DNA of 6,078 nucleotides, from assembly GCA_014379665.1 (NCBI GenBank), contig JACMLK010000234.1:1-6078 (forward strand), read 5' to 3'. This document shows positions 1-5,680 of the stretch, in pieces. The notes below the pieces were generated by a model. That model saw only the letters and a program-made list of their open reading frames with translations, ran no database searches and was not told the origin of the DNA. The stretch's first letter is position 1; each line of letters opens with the position of its first letter. Origin of the DNA: Saprospiraceae bacterium (GTDB taxonomy: Bacteria > Bacteroidota > Bacteroidia > Chitinophagales > Saprospiraceae). Position numbers and translations under genes: made by a program.

Positions 1-1475
1 GCTGTTACAGTAAATGGCGCAGTCCCACCGGAAACCTCTATAGTCACTTCGGCGTTTCCAAGTTGACAAATATCATCTGTCTGGCAGGAAAAAGCCATAA
101 TCAAAGGATTTACAGTTAATATGGCCGCATCAGAAGTGTCACTGCCATTGATATTAGTGTAAATAGCCCTGTAGAGATATCCACTTACACTTACTTCAGG
201 ATTTGAAAGTTTAAGCGTATCCGTATTAAAATCACTGTATATACCTCCATCTGTAGTTCCATCAATATTGTCGAAGCCTGCACCGTCATTTCGTTGCCAT
301 TGTACTGCAGGCATTGGTTCTCCACTCGCAGATGAAATAAATACTGCATCATCACTGTAACAGACAGTGACATCATCAGGCTGCGTAACCACCGAAGGTA
401 TAGGGGCGGCTTCTCCTATATAAAACTCGGAGAATGTAGTAATTCCGAGTGCCTCAGTTGAATTAGGCGTGCGTGTACCATTAGTAGTAGTTGACCATGT
501 TGAGCCATCAAACTTTCGTATGACAAGCAAAGCTGTATTAGGTGTCCCTATCTTATCACTGTTAACAAATGTAAATTCAGGGCTATAGGATGTAAAACCC
601 GTAACCCCGATATTGTCGACTTTCCACTTTCGATTAATATATTTTGTTTGACTTAATCCGGATGCTACAGGTGGAGGTCCTGTGAGTGCAAGGGTCGAAG
701 CATCCAGAAAGCCAGTCCCTGCAACAGCGCCCTCAAAATCAATCGAAGCTGGCGCATAATTGCCTGAATCACCTATGGGCAATGAAAAATTGACGACAGT
801 GCCAGAAGGTACATGTCGTCTCAGATTACCAAAAATATATTTTCCTGTGCCTGCACCAGTAATAATTCCGGCATTGCCGGGAAATCCAACGGTCAATCTA
901 TTGTTTGCCGTAGTTATTTTCCCGTTTGTAAATGTAAGTTTTCCGGAAATACCTGAATTGCCAGGTAAACCTGATCCTGCGTTGTTGTCCAGTGTAAAGT
1001 TGTTGAATGCTGCCTCGGATGGCATGTTTTGAACAGTTGTACCATTAAATATGACTGTTCCTCCGTATGTTTTTGTGGCTCGGGTGTCGAGTAAATAAGC
1101 CTGAGTACGTAGTCTGCCGTTATGTACCAATTTGGAACCCGGTTTCAATACCAGGTTATAACATCCCATTTCCACCGTACCGCCATATTTGGTGATCATA
1201 GCGAATCCGGAGTTTATGGTTATTGATCCGCACTGTAATGTTGCAAAACTATTGAAATTCAGCAAAGAATGAAAATTAAGCAACGAATCCGTTTCTTCTC
1301 CGCCCCCACCAGCAGGTTCTTTAATGGTTAAAGAATTAGTCAATATATCTATTATGGGAGCCTGAGCCTTTACACTGCCGGCGAAAACCAAACAACACCA
1401 AATTATCTTAATCACCAGCATTTTAGACTTCCAGTTACCATTTCCAAAGAATGTCTGATTTTGACGTATAAACAT
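1..1475 (-). CDS. Large secreted surface protein with Ig-like domain, 5' part only (runs off left edge)
   Basis: An uninterrupted minus-strand frame of 491 codons starts at ATG 1475 and is still open at base 1, so the C-terminus lies outside the window. The first in-frame stop upstream is TGA at 1644-1646, and no ATG lies between it and 1475. A second ATG at 1421 (M19) directly precedes the hydrophobic segment and is a credible alternative start. A signal peptide is clear (hydrophobic about residues 19-34, AxA-type cleavage site VKA|QA near 37). Residues 75-260 are rich in Gly, Asn and Thr with beta-strand-like periodicity, including GGTVEMGCYNLVLKPGS. Residues 278-355 look like another beta domain ending FSEFYIGE. 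Residues 360-457 form an Ig-like domain (TQPDDVTVC, W393, GYLYRAIYTN, TVNP). Residues 458 onward (SGGTAPFTVTA) begin a further repeat resembling SprB/PKD-type modules. Such proteins in Bacteroidota usually end in a type IX secretion tail; that end is not visible here, so export route and adhesin role are inferred. Confidence 0.88.
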   Translation of the reverse strand, partial: MFIRQNQTFFGNGNWKSKMLVIKIIWCCLVFAGSVKAQAPIIDILTNSLTIKEPAGGGGEETDSLLNFHSLLNFNSFATLQCGSITINSGFAMITKYGGTVEMGCYNLVLKPGSKLVHNGRLRTQAYLLDTRATKTYGGTVIFNGTTVQNMPSEAAFNNFTLDNNAGSGLPGNSGISGKLTFTNGKITTANNRLTVGFPGNAGIITGAGTGKYIFGNLRRHVPSGTVVNFSLPIGDSGNYAPASIDFEGAVAGTGFLDASTLALTGPPPVASGLSQTKYINRKWKVDNIGVTGFTSYSPEFTFVNSDKIGTPNTALLVIRKFDGSTWSTTTNGTRTPNSTEALGITTFSEFYIGEAAPIPSVVTQPDDVTVCYSDDAVFISSASGEPMPAVQWQRNDGAGFDNIDGTTDGGIYSDFNTDTLKLSNPEVSVSGYLYRAIYTNINGSDTSDAAILTVNPLIMAFSCQTDDICQLGNAEVTIEVSGGTAPFTVT

Positions 1476-2065
1476 GATGGAATTTAAATTTCCGTTGGCA
1501 TTCGAAATACGCGTTTCATTACTATGTAATAATAATTTCAGGCATAAAAAATGGCAGATTGTATATATGTACTTATAAATTCTCAAATTAAAATGTGCTA
1601 CTTTATTAAAATAAAAACGAAAATCATTATCACACCAATAATGTCATGAATGGGTAACTCGGATTCCCGGATACCTATGACCTGATTTTTAATAATAAAA
1701 GAATAAGTTATTTTCTAATAGATCCGTACACTCAGCAAGCATAGTGCTTCCTGATCTCAGATAAATTTTTACCGGATGTGTTTCCTGAAAAATTGTTTTG
1801 AAATGTTGAAACTATTTGTCCAATGAAAATTGGTAAGGATTTGTAACTTAATTTTTATGGTGCAAAGATGCCTGGTTTGGGAAGTTTTCTTATTACATAA
1901 TTAAATATCATTGTTGTATAATTACAACCAATAAGTCATATATAAAATATTCTTAACATGTTGTAATAAACGGATAGTCATGAATTCTAAATTTATCTAA
2001 TTGTATAAACTGTATAAGATCATGTAGTTTGCACAAACAATCATAGCTTTAATCCGGTTTATAAC
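1476..2065. other. AT-rich intergenic region with no recognised gene
   Basis: This 590-bp stretch separates the starting end of the secreted-protein gene (1475) from the stop codon of the acyl-CoA dehydrogenase gene (2066); both genes read on the minus strand. I see no coding frame, tRNA or rRNA in it. The frame of the secreted protein stays open up to 1644 but has no ATG there. A six-base stem GTTGTA/TACAAC with a TAAT loop lies at 1913-1928. A short palindrome-like GTTTGCACAAAC lies at 2027-2038, just past the end of the dehydrogenase gene. Neither has a GC-rich stem followed by a T-run, so I do not call a terminator. No exact TAnnTTTG box was found on the minus strand ahead of 1475. Confidence 0.6.
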
Positions 2066-3211
2066 TCACCCTTCTTTTAGAATATTCCTACTGATCACAA
2101 GTTTCTGTATTTCTGATGTCCCTTCGCCAATGGTGCAAAGCTTGGAATCACGGAAAAACTTCTCTACCGGGAAGTCTTTGGTATATCCATAACCGCCGAA
2201 GATCTGAACGGCATCCGTGGCTATCTGTACACAGATCTCTGAAGCGTAATATTTGGCCATAGCAGATAAAGTAGTTACCGGCTGATGGGTATTTTTAAGG
2301 TGAGCTGCTTTTCTTATAAGCAGTTCTGCAGCCTGAATTTTAGTAGCCATATCTGCCAGTTTAAAAGCAATGGCCTGAAAATTGGCAATCGGCTGACCGA
2401 ACTGTTCACGTTCTTTTGCATATTTTACTGATGCTTCGTAAGCACCTTTGGCAATACCGAGCGCTAATGCTGCTATGCTGATTCGACCCCCGTCCAGTAC
2501 CTTCATTGATTGAATGAAACCTTCACCTATTTTGCCTAATACCTGAGTTTTATGAACTCTGCAATTGTCAAAAATCATTTCAGCTGTTTCAGAAGCCCGC
2601 ATGCCCAGTTTGTTCTCTTTTTTCCCTCCGGTAAAACCCGGTGTGCCTCTCTCTACTACGAAAGTGGTGATGCCCCTGCTGTCCAGCAAATCACCTGTTC
2701 TGGCCAGCACTACTGCTACGTCACCGGATATACCATGAGTGATCCAGTTTTTTGAACCATTAATCACCCAATAATCACCATCTTTGACGGCCACACATTT
2801 CATCCTCATGGCATCCGAACCTGTATTGGCCTCAGTAAGGCCCCAGGCACCAATCCATTGTCCCGAAGCAAGTTTTGGAAGATATTTCTGCTTCTGCTCT
2901 TCATTGCCAAAAGCCATGATATGACCTGTACAAAGGCTGTTGTGGGCAGCCACACTCAATCCAACCGAACCACAAACTTTTGCAATTTCAACGATGATAC
3001 TGACATATTCCTGGTAACCAAGACCTGAACCGCCATATTCCTCAGGAACCAAAGCACCTAAAAATCCCAATTCACCCATTGCCCTCATGGTGTCCACTGG
3101 AAAATACTGGACTTCATCCCACTCCATCACATGAGGTAATATATGTTGAGTTGCAAATGACTTTGCTGACTCTTCAATCATCCTTAGATTATCGATAGTA
3201 TCGGTATGCAT
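2066..3211 (-). CDS. Acyl-CoA dehydrogenase (short/branched-chain type)
   Basis: The 381-residue product, a normal full length for the family, should be a cytosolic FAD enzyme that introduces the alpha,beta double bond into an acyl-CoA and passes electrons to electron-transfer flavoprotein. The N-terminal helical domain covers about residues 1-120, the central beta domain about 121-225 and the C-terminal helical domain about 226-381. Acyl-CoA dehydrogenase signature 1 is GLTEANTGSD at 124-133. Signature 2 runs from Q336 through FGGYGY to D355. The catalytic base is the Glu of GEGTSEIQ (E363), where MCAD-like enzymes carry theirs. FAD/dimer motifs such as REQFGQPIANFQ (268-279) are intact. ATG at 3211 is preferred; an in-frame TTG one codon earlier (3214) is less likely. 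There is no Shine-Dalgarno, but a consensus promoter lies about 30 bp upstream. The gene stands alone and points away from the flavoprotein gene. Substrate chain length cannot be settled by eye (butyryl-, isovaleryl- or 2-methylbutyryl-CoA are possible). Confidence 0.95.
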   Translation of the reverse strand: MHTDTIDNLRMIEESAKSFATQHILPHVMEWDEVQYFPVDTMRAMGELGFLGALVPEEYGGSGLGYQEYVSIIVEIAKVCGSVGLSVAAHNSLCTGHIMAFGNEEQKQKYLPKLASGQWIGAWGLTEANTGSDAMRMKCVAVKDGDYWVINGSKNWITHGISGDVAVVLARTGDLLDSRGITTFVVERGTPGFTGGKKENKLGMRASETAEMIFDNCRVHKTQVLGKIGEGFIQSMKVLDGGRISIAALALGIAKGAYEASVKYAKEREQFGQPIANFQAIAFKLADMATKIQAAELLIRKAAHLKNTHQPVTTLSAMAKYYASEICVQIATDAVQIFGGYGYTKDFPVEKFFRDSKLCTIGEGTSEIQKLVISRNILKEG

Positions 3212-3243
3212 CAAAATGAGTTTAGTTACCTTAAAACGAAGAT

Positions 3244-3272
3244 CAAAGGTAATTGTTTTATTGTTGTGTCAA
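3244..3272 (-). promoter_or_regulatory. Bacteroidota-type promoter of the acyl-CoA dehydrogenase gene
   Basis: Read on the minus strand, TTG (3272-3270) is followed after 18 bases by TACCTTTG (3251-3244), an exact match to the phylum's TAnnTTTG -7 box with a normal spacer. Transcription would start near 3240, leaving a leader of roughly 25-30 bases before ATG 3211. The TTG lies 28 bp from the left end of the inverted-repeat element, so the element has not broken this promoter. Confidence 0.75.
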
Positions 3273-3300
3273 TAATATTTTGACGAAATAAAAGAAGGTC

Positions 3301-3328
3301 TAGTGCTCTGTCCAGATAAAAAGTTAAA
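3301..3328 (+). repeat. Left terminal inverted repeat
   Basis: It pairs with 3512-3539. The outermost 20 bases differ at a single position (G at 3310, where perfect symmetry would need A), and the inner eight are more degenerate. In RNA that difference would be a G-U wobble pair. Confidence 0.85.
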
Positions 3329-3360
3329 TTATAATGACAGTTATTTTTTTTAAAGATCAA

Positions 3361-3441
3361 GGCAACTAAGCGATCTTTTACAACAGTAAAAGTAGATGCC
3401 CACCAGTGGCATCTAAGCGCAGTTGCCGCTAGCGGGTGGGC
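3361..3441. ncRNA. Self-complementary core of the element: possible structured RNA or transposition hairpins
   Basis: An outer stem GGCAACT (3361-3367) / AGTTGCC (3421-3427) encloses two perfect hairpins. The first is CTTTTAC (3375-3381) / GTAAAAG (3386-3392) with loop AACA. The second is GATGCC (3395-3400) / GGCATC (3408-3413) with a seven-base loop. Together they form a three-way junction. The heptamer CTAAGCG occurs twice (3366-3372 and 3413-3419), at matching positions beside the junction. A ten-base perfect palindrome CCGCTAGCGG (3426-3435) follows. GCCCACC (3398-3404) can alternatively pair with GGTGGGC (3435-3441), so two mutually exclusive folds exist. Because the stems are symmetric, the strand cannot be decided, and transcription is not shown. 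The pattern may simply be DNA structure used in transposition or replication. Confidence 0.4.
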
Positions 3442-3511
3442 AGCCACAGACATAACATTAGCTATGGCGAGTATTTTTAACGCAGATATTTGAAAAAAGA
3501 ACAACATTTCA

Positions 3512-3539
3512 TTAAGTTCTTTATCTGGATAGAGCACTA
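3512..3539 (-). repeat. Right terminal inverted repeat
   Basis: This is the reverse-complement partner of 3301-3328, ending in TA at 3538-3539. It ends 92 bp before the flavoprotein start codon and about 26 bp before that gene's candidate -7 box. The -33 region of that promoter, if it exists, would therefore fall just outside or at the edge of the element. Confidence 0.85.
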
Positions 3540-3565
3540 ATCACAATGAATGTTACAATTTAGAG

Positions 3566-3573
3566 TATTTTTG
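3566..3573 (+). promoter_or_regulatory. Candidate -7 box of the flavoprotein gene
   Basis: TATTTTTG matches TAnnTTTG exactly and lies 57 bp before ATG 3631, predicting a leader of roughly 50 bases. No TTG is found at the expected 17-23 base distance upstream, so this is only half a consensus promoter. The expected -33 position falls at 3540-3548, immediately beside the right end of the inverted-repeat element. Confidence 0.45.
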
Positions 3574-3630
3574 TGAAAAGAAAATTTCTAATGACTTCGA
3601 AAATAAAATAAAGATAACCAAACCAAAAGG

Positions 3631-5211
3631 ATGATCAAACAGATCGAAATCAAGGTATTTCCTGACAAAGTCAATGATCAGGTTTATATTAATTCGCTGA
3701 TCAAAAATCAGTTAAAAGACGAATTCGATCAGGTAAAATCTATCATACTAACCCGTAAATCTATAGATTCACGCGGGAAAAGGCCATGGTACTTACTACG
3801 TTATGATATTTATCTTGTTGAAACATTTATCAAACCCCAAATTATTTCCTTGGGGTTTAAAGATGTCAGAGACAAACCGCACATCATCATTGTTGGAGCC
3901 GGACCTGCCGGATATTTTGCTGCTCTGGAATGTCTGGAATCAGGTCTTAAGCCTATCGTTCTTGACCGGGGTAAGGATGTGCGCGACAGAAGAAAAGACC
4001 TGAAAGCCATACAACAGGAAGGTATAGTTAATCCTGACTCGAATTATTGTTTTGGGGAAGGTGGTGCAGGCACCTACAGCGACGGGAAATTGTATACCAG
4101 ATCACACAAAAGAGGAAAAATAGATAAAGTACTACATCTTCTTGTAGAACATGGCGCCGAAACTGATATTCTTACAGATGCACATCCACACATTGGTTCT
4201 AATAAATTGCCGGTCATCATTGCCGCCATCAGAACAACCATCCAAAAATATGGCGGTGAAGTACATTTCAATAAAAAAGTGACCGATTTATTGCTTGAAA
4301 ATAAAAAATTAATGGGTGTACGTTGCGAAGGTTCATCTTACATGGGAGAAGCTGTTGTTTTGGCCACAGGTCATTCAGCCAGAGATATTTATCAATTGCT
4401 ATATGATAAAAATATCAGCATTGAAGCCAAACCATTTGCTTTGGGATTGAGAATAGAACACTCACAAGCTTATATTGATCAGACACAATATCATCAGGCT
4501 GAAAGAGAAGAAAATCTTCCGGCCAGCAGTTATAGTGTGGTCACCCAGGTCGAAGGAAAAGGTGTTTTTTCATTTTGTATGTGTCCGGGCGGACTTGTAG
4601 TCCCTGCAGCCACTGCTCCGGGAGAGATAGTGGTCAACGGGATGTCGCTGAGCCGTAGAGACAGTCCTTTTGCCAATTCAGGTCTTGTAACTTCCATAGA
4701 ATTGGACGAACTTGAAAAACATGGTTATTCTGGTATTTTTGCTGCTATGAATTTTCAATCTGATATTGAAAAAAGTATGTTTGAAGCCGGTGATGGCAGC
4801 CAGAAAGCTCCCGCCCAAAGGGTTGAAGATTTTGTCAATGGGGTCGTGTCTCCTGATTTAAATGATACTTCATACATACCAGGGTTAATATCTTCACCAC
4901 TTCATAAGGTTTTGCCTTTATTCGTATATAAAAGACTCAGAAAAGGTTTGATAGATATCAATAAGAAAATGAGGGGATATCTTACAAACAATGCAAATAT
5001 AATAGGAGTAGAAAGTCGTACATCTGCACCTGTCAGAATACCCCGTCATCCTGACACTTTATGTCATCCTGAAGTAGAAGGACTTTATCCCTGTGGTGAG
5101 GGTGCTGGCTATGCAGGTGGAATCATCTCTGCAGCGATGGATGGACAAAATGTGATTAAAGCAGTTAAAAAGTGGATTGAATGTAAAAAAGAGCCCGTTT
5201 GTGAGGAGTAA
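3631..5211 (+). CDS. FAD-dependent oxidoreductase, COG2509 type (uncharacterised dehydrogenase)
   Basis: The 526-residue product has the full length and layout of the COG2509 flavoproteins, whose substrate is generally unknown. An N-terminal domain of about 80 residues (MIKQIEIKVF through DSRGKRPWYLLRYDIYL) precedes a Rossmann FAD-binding motif GAGPAGYFAALE at 89-100 (GxGxxG = 89-94). The acidic/Arg stretch LDRGKDVRDR follows at 111-120. A family-typical Gly-rich segment CFGEGGAGTYSDGKL covers 140-154, and the second flavin contact ATGHSARD is at 245-252. FCMCPGGLVVPA (315-326) and ESRTSAPVRIPR (461-472) are characteristic blocks. The C-terminal FAD motif GEGAGYAGGIISAAMDG is at 489-505. There is no signal peptide or membrane helix, so the enzyme is cytosolic. 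The start is the first ATG after an in-frame TAA at 3604-3606; no Shine-Dalgarno is present. It is probably the first gene of a short operon, with the DoxX gene 18 bp downstream. Confidence 0.93.
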   Translation: MIKQIEIKVFPDKVNDQVYINSLIKNQLKDEFDQVKSIILTRKSIDSRGKRPWYLLRYDIYLVETFIKPQIISLGFKDVRDKPHIIIVGAGPAGYFAALECLESGLKPIVLDRGKDVRDRRKDLKAIQQEGIVNPDSNYCFGEGGAGTYSDGKLYTRSHKRGKIDKVLHLLVEHGAETDILTDAHPHIGSNKLPVIIAAIRTTIQKYGGEVHFNKKVTDLLLENKKLMGVRCEGSSYMGEAVVLATGHSARDIYQLLYDKNISIEAKPFALGLRIEHSQAYIDQTQYHQAEREENLPASSYSVVTQVEGKGVFSFCMCPGGLVVPAATAPGEIVVNGMSLSRRDSPFANSGLVTSIELDELEKHGYSGIFAAMNFQSDIEKSMFEAGDGSQKAPAQRVEDFVNGVVSPDLNDTSYIPGLISSPLHKVLPLFVYKRLRKGLIDINKKMRGYLTNNANIIGVESRTSAPVRIPRHPDTLCHPEVEGLYPCGEGAGYAGGIISAAMDGQNVIKAVKKWIECKKEPVCEE

Positions 5212-5225
5212 AAAACTTACTTTTG
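5199..5225 (+). promoter_or_regulatory. Candidate internal promoter of the DoxX gene
   Basis: TACTTTTG (5218-5225) matches TAnnTTTG exactly and is preceded by TTG (5199-5201) with a 16-base spacer, slightly shorter than usual. It ends four bases before ATG 5230, so transcription would begin at or next to the start codon and give a leaderless or nearly leaderless mRNA. The -33 element lies inside the last codons of the flavoprotein gene. The DoxX gene may therefore be transcribed independently as well as by read-through. Confidence 0.5.
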
Positions 5226-5229
5226 CAAC

Positions 5230-5646
5230 ATGAAGGATATCGCAGATCTGTTAGGAAGGATATTAATAGCTTTTTTATTTATGTATGAAGCGTTGGATGC
5301 TTTTGTTTTTTTCGACAAAACCAAAGCAACTATGACTGCCTATGGTTTGACATGGCAACAGGATTTGCTTCTGGGTACCATTATTTTCGCACTTCTTTTA
5401 GGTGGCATATTGGTATTAATTGGATATTATGCCAATATAGGGGCTATGTTGCTTCTCTGCTACTGGTTACCTTTCACTGTGATCGTGTACTCATTCTGGG
5501 ATGATCCACAGGAGTATCAAAGACTCCACGCGCTCTACTTTATGCGCAATCTGGCTATGTGTGGTGGTCTCCTGTTACTTATGGCTAATGGTGCCGGAAA
5601 ATATAGCGTCAAAAGATTAATTTATATTATGAGATTACCGCAGTGA
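5230..5646 (+). CDS. DoxX-family inner-membrane protein
   Basis: The 138-residue product is a small four-helix membrane protein of the usual DoxX length. Predicted helices are about residues 7-25, 47-66, 69-90 and 103-120. The family pattern is visible in order: LLGRILIAFLF near the N-terminus, an amphipathic linker TMTAYGLTWQQDL (34-46), LGGILVLIGYYANIGAMLLL (57-76) across the second and third helices, and LHALYFMRNLAMCGGLLLL (99-117) then NGAGKYS (120-126). DoxX-like proteins have been linked to quinone or thiosulfate oxidation and to redox stress partners, but most, including this one, have no proven reaction. It follows the flavoprotein gene by 18 bp and precedes the GH3 gene by 34 bp on the same strand. 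A membrane redox link to the flavoprotein is only an inference from position. Confidence 0.9.
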   Translation: MKDIADLLGRILIAFLFMYEALDAFVFFDKTKATMTAYGLTWQQDLLLGTIIFALLLGGILVLIGYYANIGAMLLLCYWLPFTVIVYSFWDDPQEYQRLHALYFMRNLAMCGGLLLLMANGAGKYSVKRLIYIMRLPQ

Positions 5647-5680
5647 TCAATGCTTCACCACATTACTCTTATAAATAAAG

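Larger units (their letters stand above)
3301..3539. mobile_element. MITE-like non-autonomous element with terminal inverted repeats
   Basis: The left end (3301-3320, TAGTGCTCTGTCCAGATAAA) and the reverse complement of the right end (TAGTGCTCTATCCAGATAAA, 3539-3520) agree at 19 of 20 positions and at 23 of 28 when extended inward. Both ends finish in TA, so the element may be 235 bp between duplicated TA targets; a CTA duplication is also possible. No transposase is encoded. A 103-codon frame crosses it on the minus strand, but that frame runs through both inverted repeats and out into the dehydrogenase promoter, and matches nothing I recognise. The interior is unlike its surroundings, with a GC-rich, strongly self-complementary core. 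It lies between the divergent promoters of the acyl-CoA dehydrogenase and flavoprotein genes. A parent insertion sequence with the same ends is expected elsewhere in the genome. The family cannot be named from sequence alone; TA targets are compatible with IS630/Tc1-like or some IS5-group elements. Confidence 0.72.

Noticed and set aside
191..376. Minus-strand open frame of 61 codons
   Set aside because: It overlaps the secreted-protein gene in another frame on the same strand, in the Ig-like domain, and has no independent support.
760..1032. Plus-strand open frame of 90 codons
   Set aside because: It is the antisense shadow of the secreted-protein gene, whose minus-strand frame is continuous and has a signal peptide and domain signatures; the shadow is Pro-rich and low in recognisable features.
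1650..1675. GGGTAACTCGGATTCCCGGATACC as an operator-like inverted repeat
   Set aside because: Only the outer GGTA/TACC pairs well and the inner part has several mismatches, so it is within chance for this length.
1913..1928. Hairpin GTTGTA-TAAT-TACAAC as a terminator
   Set aside because: The stem is short and AT-rich, has no following T-run, and lies about 140 bp beyond the dehydrogenase stop codon.
2552..2755. Plus-strand open frame of 67 codons
   Set aside because: It lies antisense inside the well-supported acyl-CoA dehydrogenase gene.
3212..3214. TTG as the start of the acyl-CoA dehydrogenase
   Set aside because: An ATG follows immediately and gives the usual family length, so the rarer start adds only one residue without evidence.
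3803..4271. Three short open frames on both strands (3803-4003, 3810-4010, 4074-4271)
   Set aside because: All fall inside the flavoprotein coding region over its FAD-binding motifs and look like frame shadows.
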